Of a stretch of DNA of 64,000 bases, positions 9,221-18,999 are shown one piece after another. The stretch is from Rhizobium sp. CF080 (GTDB taxonomy: Bacteria; Pseudomonadota; Alphaproteobacteria; Rhizobiales; Rhizobiaceae), in NCBI RefSeq assembly GCF_000282095.2, contig NZ_AKKC02000003.1, positions 1 to 64,000 of the forward strand, in the 5' to 3' direction. Below the pieces are notes generated by a model, which saw only the letters and a list, made by a program, of their open reading frames with translations, had not been told where the DNA came from and ran no database searches. Numbering within the stretch: the first letter of the stretch is position 1; each line of letters opens with the position of its first letter. The translations under genes and the position numbers were made by a program.

Positions 9221-10225
9221 TCAATGTCGGATTCTGGGATTGATCAGCCCGTAGAGCAGATCAACGATGAGATTGACGAACATGATGATGGCCGCGATCA
9301 GGAGCAGGCCGCCCTGGATGACGGCGTAGTCGCGGCGGAAGACGCTGTCGACCATCCACTTGCCGATGCCCGGCCAGGAGAAGATCGTCTCGGTCAGGAT
9401 GGCGCCGGCGAGCATGACGCCGATCTGCAGGCCGATCGTGGTGATGACCGGGATCATGGCGTTGCGCAGCGCATGGATGCCGACGACGCGGAAGGGCGAA
9501 AGGCCCTTGGCGCGGGCGGTGCGGACGTAATCTTCCGAGAGCACTTCCAGCATGGCGGAACGCGTCTGGCGGGCGATGACGGCGAGCGGAATGGTCGCGA
9601 GCACGATCGACGGCAGCGCAAGATGGCTGATCGCCGAGGCGAAGGCGCCCTTCTGTCCCGAGAGCAGCGAATCGATCAGCATGAAGCCCGTGACCGGCGG
9701 AAAGAAGAACATCAGCGAGATGCGGCCGGAAACCGGGAACCATTGCAGGGTGCCGGAGAAGAGGATGATCAGCAGCAGGCCCCACCAGAAGATCGGCATC
9801 GAATAACCGACAAGCGCAATGCCCATCAGCCCCTGGTCGAAGATCGAGCCGCGCTTGATCGCGGCGATCACGCCGGCCGGAATGCCGAGAGCGACGGCGA
9901 TGACGATGGCACAGAAGGAAAGCTCCACGGTCGCTGGAAACAGCGCCCAGAACTGCTCGAGGATCGGTTTCTTGGAAACGATAGACGATCCGAAATCGCC
10001 GGTCAGCACGCCGCCGAGATAATCGAAATACTGGACGATCAGCGGCCGGTCCATGCCGAGCTGGGCGCTGATCTGGGCATGCCGCTCCGGCGACATGACG
10101 CGTTCGCCCGAAAGAAGCGCAACCGGATCACCCGGCAGAAGTCGGATAAATGAAAACGCAATGATCGAGACCCCGATGAAAGTCGGGATCAACACGGCGA
10201 TACGCCGCAACAGGAAGCCAAACAT
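9221..10225 (-). CDS. dppB: Dipeptide ABC transporter permease DppB
   Basis: 334-residue permease partner of DppC. It starts MFGFLLRRIAVLIPTFIGVSIIAF, the first membrane helix typical of the family, followed by RLLPGDP, a conserved DppB/OppB motif. Further helices and the cytoplasmic EAA-type loop (DYVRTARAKGLSPFRVVGIHALRNA) are intact. It is separated from dppA by a 157-bp gap containing a hairpin with a T-rich tail, which may lower permease expression relative to the binding protein. Confidence 0.94.
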   Translation of the reverse strand: MFGFLLRRIAVLIPTFIGVSIIAFSFIRLLPGDPVALLSGERVMSPERHAQISAQLGMDRPLIVQYFDYLGGVLTGDFGSSIVSKKPILEQFWALFPATVELSFCAIVIAVALGIPAGVIAAIKRGSIFDQGLMGIALVGYSMPIFWWGLLLIILFSGTLQWFPVSGRISLMFFFPPVTGFMLIDSLLSGQKGAFASAISHLALPSIVLATIPLAVIARQTRSAMLEVLSEDYVRTARAKGLSPFRVVGIHALRNAMIPVITTIGLQIGVMLAGAILTETIFSWPGIGKWMVDSVFRRDYAVIQGGLLLIAAIIMFVNLIVDLLYGLINPRIRH

Positions 10226-10328
10226 TCGAAACCTTCGTGGTTTTTGGTTCGTGGCCGATTCACGGTTTTGTCAAGCCACGAAGACGGCAATCGTGGCGTC
10301 TTCGCCAAAATTTTGGCGTCTCATAAGA

Positions 10329-10365
10329 AAATGCCGCGGGAAACGCAACGCGTCCCGCGGCAAAA
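10329..10365 (-). terminator. Hairpin with T-run between dppA and dppB
   Basis: On the minus strand a 9-bp GC stem (GCCGCGGGA / TCCCGCGGC; 10333-10341 with 10353-10361) is followed by ATTTTCTT. It lies just downstream of the dppA stop. Inference: a partial terminator or 3' stabiliser giving more binding protein than permease, as is common in peptide transporter operons. Confidence 0.7.
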
Positions 10366-10382
10366 TCGTCGCGAAGCAGAAA

Positions 10383-11978
10383 TTACTGGGCGATATCGAC
10401 AGCTTCGAAGGTGAAGTCGCCGAGCGGGCTCTGGGTAAAGCCGGTCACGCCCTTGCGCATCGGGACGACGGCGAGGGAGTGGTCGATGGTTGCCCAGGGA
10501 GCGTCCTTCTTGAAGATCGCCTGAGCCTGTTCGTAGAGCTTGGTGCGCTCGGCCTGGTCGGAGACGACCTTGGCCTTCTTCACCAGGTCGTCGAACTCCT
10601 TGTTGCACCACTGAGCGCGGTTGTTGCCGCCGACGGCGTCGCAACCGAGCAGCGTATCAAGGAAGTTGTCCGGATCGCCGTTGTCGCCGGTCCAGCCCAT
10701 GATGGCGGCGCCATCGCGGTTCTTGTCCTTCGAACGCTGCAGGTATTCAGCCCATTCGAAAGAAACGATCTCGACCTTGACCCCGATCTTGGCAAAATCG
10801 TCCTGGATGATTTCGGCCGCGCGGCGGGCGTTCAGCATGTAGGGACGCGAAACCGGCATCGCCCAGACCTTCATGGAAAGGTCCTTGACGCCTGCGTCGG
10901 CGAGCATCTTCTTGGCCGCTTCGAGGTCGTAGGTGTCGTCCTGGGTCGCCTTGCTGTAAGACCACATGGTCGGCGGGATCGGGTTGACGGCGGGTGTCGC
11001 CATGCCCTGGAAGACGGCGTCGACGATCGCCTTCTTGTTGATCGCCTTGTTCAGCGCCTTGCGGACTTCCAGCTTGTCGAACGGAGCCTTGGTCGTGTTG
11101 TAGGCGAGGTAGGCGACGTTCAGGCCTTCCTGCTCCAGAACCTGGAGATTCGGATCAGCCTTCATGGCCTTCACGTCGGCGGCGTTCGGATAGGGCATCA
11201 GGTGGCATTCGCCGGCCTTGAGCTTCTGGTAACGAACGGCGGCGTCGGTGGTGATGGCGAAGACGAGGTCGTCGATCTTCGGAGCCGGGCCCCAGAAATC
11301 GGCGTTCTTCTTGTAGCGGATGACGGCGTCCTGCTGGTAGCCGACGAAGGTGAACGGACCGGTGCCGACCGGCATCTGGTTCAGCTGTTCCTTCTTGCTG
11401 GCCTTCTCGAGGCTGTCGGCATATTCCTTCGACAGGATCGACGCGAACGGCATGGCGACGTTGGCGAGGAACGGTGCTTCCGGACGGTTGAGCGTGACCT
11501 TGACGGTCAGGTCGTCGACCTTCTCGATCGACTTGATGAGCTTCGGAAAGCCCATGCCATCGGCATATTCCCAGGTCGCGCCGGAAATGTACTTGTTCCA
11601 GGCGTTCTTCTCGTCGATCTGGCGGCCGAGCGAGAAGACGACGTCGTCGGCGTTCAGGTTGCGGGTCGGCTTGAAGAAGTCGGTCGTCTGAAACTTGACG
11701 TTCGGGCGCAGCTTGAAAGTGTAGACGGTGCCGTCAGCGGAAATCTCCCAGCTCTGGGCAAGGGCTGCTTCCGGCTGGGTCGTGCCCGGCTTGAACTCGA
11801 GCAAGCGGTTGTAGATCGGATGTGCCGAAGCGTCGAAGGTCGTGCCGGCGGTATAGATGCCGGGATCGAAGCCTTCCGGAGAACCTTCCGAGCAATATAC
11901 GAAGGTCTTGGCGCTGGCTGCGCTTGCGAAGAACGTTGCCGACAGCAGCGCTGCGGCAAGGGTGAGTTTGTATTTCAT
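10383..11978 (-). CDS. dppA: Periplasmic dipeptide-binding protein DppA
   Basis: 531-residue family 5 extracellular solute-binding protein. The signal peptide MKYKLTLAAALLSATFFASAASA is followed by KTFVYCSEGSPEGFDPG, characteristic of DppA-type proteins. The body carries the usual RYNRLLEF-like and KLRPNVKFQTTD-like segments and ends FTFEAVDIAQ. GGGAG lies a few nt before the start. In the periplasm it would capture di- or tripeptides (in some relatives also heme or aminolevulinate) and deliver them to DppBC. It is the first gene of the operon and has a leader of over 200 nt if the proposed promoter is right. Confidence 0.93.
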   Translation of the reverse strand: MKYKLTLAAALLSATFFASAASAKTFVYCSEGSPEGFDPGIYTAGTTFDASAHPIYNRLLEFKPGTTQPEAALAQSWEISADGTVYTFKLRPNVKFQTTDFFKPTRNLNADDVVFSLGRQIDEKNAWNKYISGATWEYADGMGFPKLIKSIEKVDDLTVKVTLNRPEAPFLANVAMPFASILSKEYADSLEKASKKEQLNQMPVGTGPFTFVGYQQDAVIRYKKNADFWGPAPKIDDLVFAITTDAAVRYQKLKAGECHLMPYPNAADVKAMKADPNLQVLEQEGLNVAYLAYNTTKAPFDKLEVRKALNKAINKKAIVDAVFQGMATPAVNPIPPTMWSYSKATQDDTYDLEAAKKMLADAGVKDLSMKVWAMPVSRPYMLNARRAAEIIQDDFAKIGVKVEIVSFEWAEYLQRSKDKNRDGAAIMGWTGDNGDPDNFLDTLLGCDAVGGNNRAQWCNKEFDDLVKKAKVVSDQAERTKLYEQAQAIFKKDAPWATIDHSLAVVPMRKGVTGFTQSPLGDFTFEAVDIAQ

Positions 11979-12510
11979 ATGGATCTCCCAATGACCTGTG
12001 GCCGGCTTATGTGCCGTGCCCGGTTGATGTCTTCAGTTGGAATGGTGCGCTTTCGCGCCCAACGACTGGTATTTTTGTGTCCACCTCCTGGCCGGCGATA
12101 TTTCGCTGCGGCCGGCCTTCAAAATGCGTTTCTCCTGGCGGGTCCGCTCCGGCCTTCAAGCCGCGCATGTCCCTCTTGTTCTTTGATTCCGATCAACAGC
12201 CTCCCGCCGTATCGGATTTCACGCCCACTTTATTTTTTAGAAATTTTTCCACAAAATTGGCAAAATCCCGGTCCATTTTTATTGTTTTCGGTCCTTACCT
12301 TAGATTTGCCTGCGGGCCGTGGGGCGCGAGCATAGCGATTATGATCCCGTTGTCGAGATGTTAACATTCGCGCTCTGGTCACATCCCCATTCCTTCCGTC
12401 CAATCTCTCCACAGTGCTGATTTCTGCTGCAATGCCGCATTGCCATCGGCTGAGAATTGGGTACGGTTCGGGTCTTCCGACCAGCATAGATGTATCGAGG
12501 CAACGGTTTC
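11979..12510. other. 532-bp divergent spacer between dppA and the M20 amidohydrolase
   Basis: No gene seen. The middle is strongly AT-rich (about 12225-12300) compared with its surroundings, as expected for promoter DNA. It contains a candidate minus-strand promoter at 12227-12254. The part next to dppA would be a long 5' leader. Confidence 0.5.
12227..12254 (-). promoter_or_regulatory. Candidate sigma70-type promoter for dppABCDF
   Basis: Minus-strand TTGTGG (12254-12249) and TAAAGT (12232-12227) are 16 bp apart within the AT-rich block. This would leave a leader of about 240 nt before dppA. The match is imperfect and unsupported by other data. Confidence 0.35.
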
Positions 12511-13944
12511 ATGACGACAGGCAATTCCAATCTCCCGCTCGTTTGGGATTTCATCGACCGCAAGAAAGAGGTCTTCACGGAACTCGCGGACCGCGTTTGG
12601 GAGACGCCGGAAACCTGCTACATGGAGACGCTTTCCGCTGCCGCGCACCGCGAGATGCTTGAGGCGCAGGGCTTCAGGATCACCGCGAACGTCGCCGGCA
12701 TTCCGACCGCGCTGATCGGCGAGGCGGGTGAAGGCGGCCCGGTGATCGCCTTCCTCGGCGAATATGATGCGCTCGCGGGCCTCAGCCAGAAGGCCGGCCT
12801 CGCGCAGCACGACCCGATGATCCCCGGCGCCAACGGTCATGGTTGCGGCCACAATCTTCTCGGCTCCGCATCGCTGCTTGCGGCGACTGCGCTCAAGGAC
12901 TGGCTCGAAAAGACCGGCACCCCGGGCCGCGTGCGCTATTACGGCTGCCCGGCAGAGGAAGGTGGCGCTGCAAAGGCCTTCATGGTGCGGGCCGGTGCCT
13001 TCGAGGATGTCGATATTGCGATCAGCTGGCACCCGAGCAATTTTGCCGGCGTGCAGCGGGAAACCTCGCTTGCCAACTGCCGGATCGACTTTACGTTCAC
13101 CGGCCGCGCCGCGCATGCATCCGCCGTGCCGGAACTCGGCCGCAGCGCGCTCGATGCCGTCGAGCTGATGAGCGTCGGTGTCAATTATATGCGCGAGCAC
13201 ATTCCGTCCGAAAGCCGCATTCATTATGCGGTTCTGGACAGCGGCGGCATCTCGCCGAATGTCGTGCAGGCGCATGCCAAGGTGCGCTACGTCGTCCGTT
13301 CCGCCGACCTGCCGGGGCTTTTCACTCTGATCGAGCGGGTCAAGAAGGTTGCAGAGGGTGCGGCGCTGATGACCGAGACCAAGGTCGAGAGCACGATCCT
13401 GGCCGGCGTCTCCAATCTCGTCGTCAACACGCCCTTGATGGACGCGATGCAGGATGTCTGGGAGAGCATGGGTCCGCCGCCCTTCGACGCGGCCGATATC
13501 GCCTTTGCGGAAAAGATCCGCGCCACGCTGACCCCGGAAGATATCGCGGCCAGCTGGAACCAGGAACGCCTGGAGCAGCGGGACATTCCGCTTGCCGACT
13601 TCATCCTGCCGCCGCACAAGGAGAACCGCCAGATGGGCGGCTCGACCGACGTCGGCGATGTGAGCTGGGTCGTGCCGACGGTGCAGGCTTATGGCGCGAC
13701 GCTTGCGGTTGGCACGCAGCTCCACACCTGGCAGGTGGTGGCGCAAGGCAAGAGTCCGCTCGCCCACAAGGGCATGGTCTCGGCCGCCAAGGCGATGGCC
13801 GCGACCGGTCTTGCCGCCATGACAAGCGATCAGCTTCGCGAGGCGGCCTGGGCCGATCTCAAGAAGCGGCGCAAGGGAGAGGACTACAAGAGCCCCATTC
13901 CGGCGGGCGCCGAACCTCCGGTTGCGGCGATGACGCTGAAATAA
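12511..13944 (+). CDS. M20 family amidohydrolase, AbgB-like
   Basis: 477-residue metal-dependent hydrolase resembling p-aminobenzoyl-glutamate hydrolase subunit B and related amidohydrolases. Visible M20 features: GEYDALAGLSQ, the metal-ligand segment GANGHGCGHN, PAEEGGAAK with the acidic catalytic pair, SWHPSN, the dimerisation domain with GRAAHASAVPELGRSALDAVELM, and a C-terminal STDVGDVSW ... HTW segment supplying the last ligands. The start at 12511 (MTTGNSN) is preferred because GAGG lies 11 nt upstream; an in-frame ATG at 12490 adds seven residues and has no ribosome site. It is divergent from dppABCDF, so a role in hydrolysing imported peptides or aminoacyl amides is plausible but inferred. 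Confidence 0.85.
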   Translation: MTTGNSNLPLVWDFIDRKKEVFTELADRVWETPETCYMETLSAAAHREMLEAQGFRITANVAGIPTALIGEAGEGGPVIAFLGEYDALAGLSQKAGLAQHDPMIPGANGHGCGHNLLGSASLLAATALKDWLEKTGTPGRVRYYGCPAEEGGAAKAFMVRAGAFEDVDIAISWHPSNFAGVQRETSLANCRIDFTFTGRAAHASAVPELGRSALDAVELMSVGVNYMREHIPSESRIHYAVLDSGGISPNVVQAHAKVRYVVRSADLPGLFTLIERVKKVAEGAALMTETKVESTILAGVSNLVVNTPLMDAMQDVWESMGPPPFDAADIAFAEKIRATLTPEDIAASWNQERLEQRDIPLADFILPPHKENRQMGGSTDVGDVSWVVPTVQAYGATLAVGTQLHTWQVVAQGKSPLAHKGMVSAAKAMAATGLAAMTSDQLREAAWADLKKRRKGEDYKSPIPAGAEPPVAAMTLK

Positions 13945-13995
13945 CCAAATAAACTGATCGACGCGTCAACTATTTTGAACGGTTGGCCTCTCTGA

Positions 13996-14029
13996 AAACG
14001 GCGATTTGGGCTGTCCAACATCGCCGTTT
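13996..14029. terminator. Hairpin between amidohydrolase and aminotransferase
   Basis: A perfect 10-bp stem AAACGGCGAT/ATCGCCGTTT (13996-14005 with 14020-14029) and a 14-nt loop lie 50 bp after the amidohydrolase stop. There is no long T-run, so termination is only probable. Confidence 0.45.
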
Positions 14030-14077
14030 CCGCTTATGGAATTCATAGACCGTTGCGTGTCTCACAGGAGGTCCTTC

Positions 14078-15433
14078 GTGACTATTCAGCCCAATTCCAT
14101 CGAAGCCCGGGACAAGGCTTACCAGCTCCACTCCTATACCAATGCCCGCGCGCTGGAGCGCGACGGATCGCTGGTGATCGATCGTGGCGAGGGCATCTAT
14201 GTCTACGACGTGAACGGCAACAAATATATCGAGGGCATGGCCGGGCTCTGGAGCGTCGGCGTCGGTTTCGGCGAAAGCCGGCTCGTCGAAGCGGCCGCGA
14301 AGCAGATGGCGAAGCTTCCCTATTACCATACTTTCACCCTCCGCAGTCACGGCCCGTCGATCGATCTTGCCGAAAAGCTGATCCAGATGGCGCCGGTGCC
14401 GATGTCGAAGGCCTATTTCACCAATTCCGGGTCCGAAGCCAATGACACCGCCATGAAGATGGTCTGGTATCGTTCGAACGCGCTGGGCAAGCCGGAAAAG
14501 AAGAAGATTATTTCCCGCATCAAGGGCTATCACGGGGTGACGATCGCCAGCGCCAGCCTGACCGGCCTGCCGAACAATCACAGGTCATTCGATCTGCCGC
14601 TCGCCGGCGTCTTTCACACGACCTGCCCGCATTACCGTGCCTTCAAACAGGAAAACGAGACGGAGGCGGGTTTCGTCGAGCGCTGCGCCAAGGATCTCGA
14701 AGACCTGATCCTCAAGGAAGGCCCGGAAACCGTCGCCGCTTTCATTGGCGAGCCGGTCATGGGCGCGGGCGGTGTCATCGTGCCGCCGGCCGGCTACTGG
14801 GATGCGATCCAGAAGGTGCTCAAGAAATACGACATCCTGCTGATCGCCGACGAGGTGATCTGCGGTTTCGGGCGCACCGGCGAGATGTTCGGGACCACGA
14901 CCTACGCGCTGCAGCCGGATATCATGACGCTGTCGAAGCAGCTTTCGTCGTCCTACCAGCCGATCTCGGCGCTGCTGATCAACGAGAACGTCTATGGCCC
15001 GCTCGCCGACGAATCGGCGAAGATCGGCACGTTCGGCCATGGCGTGACGGCGGCCGGTCATCCCGTCGCTGCTGCCGTTGCGCTGGAAAACCTGGCGATC
15101 ATCGAAGAACGCGACCTCGTCGGCAATGTGCGGGCGCTGGCGCCGAAGTTCCAGGGCCGGCTGAAGGCGCTGGAAAGCCATCCACTGGCGATCGAAGCGC
15201 GCGGCGTCGGCCTCATCGGCGCCCTTGAGCTGAAGCCGCGAGACGGTTTCGCAGCCGGCCAGCTCGGTCCCAAGCTGCTGGCGATCATGCTCGAAAAGGG
15301 CCTGATCTCGCGGGCCATCGGCGACTCGCTGGCGCTCTGCCCGCCGATGATCATCAACGAGCAACAGATCGACACGATCTTCGACACGTTCGAAGCTTCG
15401 CTCGAGGTCTTCGAGAAGCAACTGGCTGTCTGA
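14078..15433 (+). CDS. Class III PLP-dependent aminotransferase
   Basis: 451-residue cytosolic aminotransferase. The GTG start at 14078 is chosen because a strong AGGAGG lies 7 nt upstream; the frame is open from 14006, but that stretch includes the upstream spacer. Family landmarks: FTNSGSEAND (cofactor phosphate site), GYHG, IGEPVMGAGG, ADEVICGFGRTG with Asp258 contacting the pyridine nitrogen, and Lys287 in SKQLSSSYQP as Schiff-base lysine. The SSYQP context resembles the omega-amino acid, taurine or putrescine pyruvate aminotransferases. The amino donor cannot be fixed from sequence. No neighbour suggests a specific pathway. Confidence 0.88.
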   Translation: MTIQPNSIEARDKAYQLHSYTNARALERDGSLVIDRGEGIYVYDVNGNKYIEGMAGLWSVGVGFGESRLVEAAAKQMAKLPYYHTFTLRSHGPSIDLAEKLIQMAPVPMSKAYFTNSGSEANDTAMKMVWYRSNALGKPEKKKIISRIKGYHGVTIASASLTGLPNNHRSFDLPLAGVFHTTCPHYRAFKQENETEAGFVERCAKDLEDLILKEGPETVAAFIGEPVMGAGGVIVPPAGYWDAIQKVLKKYDILLIADEVICGFGRTGEMFGTTTYALQPDIMTLSKQLSSSYQPISALLINENVYGPLADESAKIGTFGHGVTAAGHPVAAAVALENLAIIEERDLVGNVRALAPKFQGRLKALESHPLAIEARGVGLIGALELKPRDGFAAGQLGPKLLAIMLEKGLISRAIGDSLALCPPMIINEQQIDTIFDTFEASLEVFEKQLAV

Positions 15434-15508
15434 AACATCCCGGAGCCGCGCTAACCTATTGGTGCGGCTCCGATTGCTCTTGACGCGAGCACGCCTATAT
15501 TGCTCGCC

Positions 15509-16969
15509 ATGCTGGATCTCATCGAACCCTATTGGCCGCATATCCTCTTCGTTTTGTCGGTCCTGATGGGGGCTGCCGCTGCGATTCACGCGGCGATGAC
15601 CAAGGAAGAGGTCCGCTCCGCGATCGGCTGGGTCGGTGTCATCGTTCTGTCTCCCATCATCGGCGCGCTGCTTTACCTTGTGGCAGGGGTAAACCGTATC
15701 CGCCGCGCCGTCATCAGCGATCGGCGGGCGTTGCTGCAGGGGGAAATCCGGGCGCATGTCGTTTCCTACGACGCGACCAACGACATGGTCATCGGGGAAT
15801 TCGGGCAGCGGTTCCGGGCGATGAAGACGCTCGGCGACCGGGTGACGCGCCACCGGCTGACCACCGGCAATACGATCGTCGCGCTCGATACCGGCGACGA
15901 AGCCTATGGCGCGATGCTGAGGGCGATTGGCGCAGCGCAGCGCAGCCTTATCCTCGAAACCTATATCTTCGACCGGGACCGGATCGGCATCCGGTTCGCG
16001 GATGCACTGATCGCCGCGGTCAAGCGCGGCGTCGAGGTTCGCGTGCTGATCGATGCGGTTGGCGCCCGGTACTCCGTGCCGAGCGTGCTGGGCATGCTCA
16101 GAGACGGGGGTGTCACCGTCGATGTCTTCAACGGCAACGTCATCATGGGCCTCAGGCTGCCCTATGCGAACCTGCGCACCCACCGAAAGATCCTGGTTAT
16201 CGATGGCCTGGTGGCATTTACCGGCGGCATGAACATCCGCGAAGGTTTCTCGAGCGAGATCAGCGGCGACAAATGCTCGTTCGACACCCACTTCAAGGTG
16301 ACCGGGCCGATCATCGCCGACCTCTTTGCGATTGCTGCGGCGGATTGGCGATTTTCGGCCGACGAGGCGCTGGACGGCGAGGCCTGGGCGCTGCAGCCGC
16401 CGGAGACGGAGGCCGGTTCGCCGGTCGTCATGCGCGCCGTCTCCTCCGGGCCCGACCGCAGCGTCGAGACGAACCACAAGATGCTGATGGGCGCGTTTTC
16501 CGTGGCGCGCTCCTCGATCCGGATCGTGTCGCCCTATTTCCTGCCGGACCGCGAACTGATCACCGCCCTCATTACCGCCGCCCGGCGAGGGGTGGAAGTC
16601 GACATCGTCGTGCCGACCGCCAACAATCTGGTTCTGGTCGATAGGGCGATGACTGCGCAGTTCGACCAGATGCTGAAGAACTACTGCCGCATCTGGCGGG
16701 CGTCCGGCCCGTTCAATCATTCCAAGCTTCTGGTGATCGACGGGCGCTGGGCCTATGTTGGGTCATCGAACCTCGATCCACGATCGCTTCGGCTCAATTT
16801 CGAGGTTGATCTCGAAGTTCTGGATTGCCCTTTCGCGGAAGCCTTGGAACGGAGGATAGATCTGGCTATTTCTTCCGCAACCGAAGTGACGCTCGACGGG
16901 TTGATGGCAAGGCCCTTCCCCGTGCGCCTCATCGAGCGCGTGCTTTGGCTGGGCTCGCCCTATCTCTAG
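15509..16969 (+). CDS. cls: Cardiolipin synthase (phospholipase D family)
   Basis: 486-residue membrane enzyme condensing phosphatidylglycerol molecules to cardiolipin. The ATG at 15509 is chosen over an in-frame TTG 9 bp upstream. Two N-terminal membrane helices (about 9-30 and 40-62) are followed by two HKD motifs: HRKILVID (His225, Lys227, Asp232) and HSKLLVID (His403, Lys405, Asp410), each followed by GG or GSSN. Length and arrangement are typical of ClsA. The next gene begins 62 bp downstream, so the two are probably co-transcribed. Confidence 0.92.
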   Translation: MLDLIEPYWPHILFVLSVLMGAAAAIHAAMTKEEVRSAIGWVGVIVLSPIIGALLYLVAGVNRIRRAVISDRRALLQGEIRAHVVSYDATNDMVIGEFGQRFRAMKTLGDRVTRHRLTTGNTIVALDTGDEAYGAMLRAIGAAQRSLILETYIFDRDRIGIRFADALIAAVKRGVEVRVLIDAVGARYSVPSVLGMLRDGGVTVDVFNGNVIMGLRLPYANLRTHRKILVIDGLVAFTGGMNIREGFSSEISGDKCSFDTHFKVTGPIIADLFAIAAADWRFSADEALDGEAWALQPPETEAGSPVVMRAVSSGPDRSVETNHKMLMGAFSVARSSIRIVSPYFLPDRELITALITAARRGVEVDIVVPTANNLVLVDRAMTAQFDQMLKNYCRIWRASGPFNHSKLLVIDGRWAYVGSSNLDPRSLRLNFEVDLEVLDCPFAEALERRIDLAISSATEVTLDGLMARPFPVRLIERVLWLGSPYL

Positions 16970-17031
16970 TTTCTGGATAGACGGGTACGGTGCCCTATAA
17001 TTTTGATGATCGGCGAATAGCAAAAAGAACC

Positions 17032-17862
17032 ATGCGGGAAAAACGCCCAAATCTTCCGAAAAGCATTCTGGCTTCGATCCGGGCTCGAAGGAACCGCGGT
17101 GCCGGAACGCATGAGGGCCGTGAGCGCGGGCACGGCATGCTGATCGCCTCCTACAACGTGCACAAATGCGTGGGCATCGACGGCAGGTTCGATCCCGCTC
17201 GCACGAGCCACGTGATCCGAGAGATCGGCGCCGATGTGATCGCGCTGCAGGAGGCGGATTCCCGGTTCGGCGAGCGGCGTGGCCTCCTCGACCTTGCGTG
17301 GATGGAGCGTGAGACGGGGCTGTTTCCGGTGCCCGTCTCGGGTGTCGCCAGGGCACATGGCTGGCATGGCAACGTAATCTTCTTTCGTGAAGGCCTCGTC
17401 CGCGACGTCCATCAGGTCAAGCTGCCTGGGCTCGAACCGCGGGGCGCTTTGATCACCGAACTGGAACTCAAGGACGGCAGCGCATTTCGCATCATTGCCG
17501 CGCATCTCGGCCTCCTCAACCGCTCGCGGCAGCAGCAGGCCCGCATGATCCTCGACATTCTGCGATCGCGTGACGAGCAGCCGACCGTGCTCATGGGCGA
17601 TCTCAACGAATGGCGGCTTGGCGACCGTTCCTCCCTGAACACGCTGGCGACCGTCTTCGGCCTGCCCGCGGCGGTGCCGAGTTTCCCGTCGCGCCTGCCT
17701 GTGCTGGCGCTCGACCGCATCATGGCGAACCGGCCCGGGTTGATCGATGCCGTCGAAACCCATGACAGCCCGCTTGCGCGGCTCGCTTCCGACCACCTGC
17801 CGATCAAGGCGGTGGTGAAACTGGGTTCGCTGCCGTTTTCTCAGGAAGCGGAAGCCGGATGA
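17032..17862 (+). CDS. Endonuclease/exonuclease/phosphatase family protein
   Basis: 276-residue protein of the EEP fold. Motifs: SYNVHKCVG near the N-terminus of the domain, ALQEAD (metal-binding Glu), the HLGLLNRSR segment, MGDLNEW (catalytic Asp/Asn) and SDHLPIKAVV at the end. These fit Mg2+-dependent phosphohydrolases; homologues often sit beside cardiolipin synthase or other PLD genes, and a phospholipid-linked role is inferred. Start uncertain: the frame is open from a GTG at 16990, the domain itself begins at 17137 (MLIASYN), and the ATG at 17032 has only a weak AAGAA before it. The basic segment before the domain could be untranslated. Confidence 0.8.
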   Translation: MREKRPNLPKSILASIRARRNRGAGTHEGRERGHGMLIASYNVHKCVGIDGRFDPARTSHVIREIGADVIALQEADSRFGERRGLLDLAWMERETGLFPVPVSGVARAHGWHGNVIFFREGLVRDVHQVKLPGLEPRGALITELELKDGSAFRIIAAHLGLLNRSRQQQARMILDILRSRDEQPTVLMGDLNEWRLGDRSSLNTLATVFGLPAAVPSFPSRLPVLALDRIMANRPGLIDAVETHDSPLARLASDHLPIKAVVKLGSLPFSQEAEAG

Positions 17863-17949
17863 GCCTGTCCTTTCCCGGTCTTTACCGAAACGGAAAGCAT
17901 CGATAGGTTTGCGGCCTCACCACCCGTCTTTCCGAATGGAATTCCCCGC

Positions 17950-18924
17950 ATGACCGATATCGCCATGATCGAAGCCGCCCGTGCCCGTCTCGATGGTCAC
18001 GTACGCCGCACCCCGCTCCTATCCTCGCCATTCCTCGATGAAATCGCCGGGCGGCGCATCTTCGTGAAGCCGGAATGCCTGCAGCATACGGGGTCGTTCA
18101 AGTTTCGCGGTGCCTGGTCGGCAATCTCGGCGCTGTCGCCGGATGTTCGCGCCAAGGGCGTGATCGCCTTTTCATCGGGCAACCATGCCCAGGGCGTGGC
18201 GCTGGCGGCGAAGATGCACGGTATTCCGAGCGTGATCATCATGCCGTCCGATGCGCCGCGCATCAAGATCGAGAATACCCGCGCCTATGGCGCAGAGGTC
18301 GTGCTCTATGACCGCCTCAACGAGGATCGCGATGTGATCGGCGCGCGGCTGTCGCAGGAGCGCGGCCTGACGCTGATCAAGCCGTTCGACGAACCGCTGG
18401 TGATTGCCGGCCAGGGCACGACCGGGCTCGAAATCGCCGAACAGGCCAGGGAAGAGCGCATCGAGAAGGCCGACGTGCTGGTGCCCACGGGGGGCGGTGG
18501 CTTCATTTCCGGCGTCGCGCTGGCGTTGAACGCCAAGGCGCCCGGCTTTGTCGTACACCCTTGCGAGCCGAAAGGCTTTGAAGACGTGACGCGTTCGCTG
18601 GCATCCGGAAAGATCGAGCGCAATGCAACCCAGGGCGGCTCGCTCTGCGATGCCATCGTTACGCCGCAGCCCGGCAACATCACCTTCCCGATCATGTCGA
18701 AGCTCTGCGGCGCGGGCCTTGTGGTGACCGACGACGAAGCGCTGCATGCGGTGGCGCTTGCCTTCAGCCGGCTGAAGATCGTCGTCGAACCCGGTGGGGC
18801 TGTGGCATTGGCGGCCGCTCTCTTCCATGGCGAAACGCTGGGCGAGACGGTGATTGCGGTCTGCTCGGGCGGCAATATCGACCCGGACATTTTCCGCATG
18901 GCGCTGGATCGTTTTGGCGCCTGA
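17950..18924 (+). CDS. Threonine/serine dehydratase, PLP-dependent
   Basis: 324-residue fold-type II PLP enzyme, catabolic threonine dehydratase or serine racemase-like. Lys51 in TGSFKFRG is the Schiff-base lysine, SSGNHAQG binds the substrate carboxylate, and PTGGGGFISG is the cofactor phosphate loop. There is no C-terminal ACT regulatory domain, which distinguishes it from biosynthetic IlvA (over 400 residues). The expected reaction is threonine to 2-oxobutyrate plus ammonia, or serine to pyruvate. It is a single gene preceded by an 87-bp spacer. Confidence 0.88.
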   Translation: MTDIAMIEAARARLDGHVRRTPLLSSPFLDEIAGRRIFVKPECLQHTGSFKFRGAWSAISALSPDVRAKGVIAFSSGNHAQGVALAAKMHGIPSVIIMPSDAPRIKIENTRAYGAEVVLYDRLNEDRDVIGARLSQERGLTLIKPFDEPLVIAGQGTTGLEIAEQAREERIEKADVLVPTGGGGFISGVALALNAKAPGFVVHPCEPKGFEDVTRSLASGKIERNATQGGSLCDAIVTPQPGNITFPIMSKLCGAGLVVTDDEALHAVALAFSRLKIVVEPGGAVALAAALFHGETLGETVIAVCSGGNIDPDIFRMALDRFGA

Positions 18925-18999
18925 GGCGCTCTGAAGACCCTGAGGCATAATAAACCGTTAACTGCCCGGAAGCGCCGTTAAGAAAAAAGGATTTTCTAC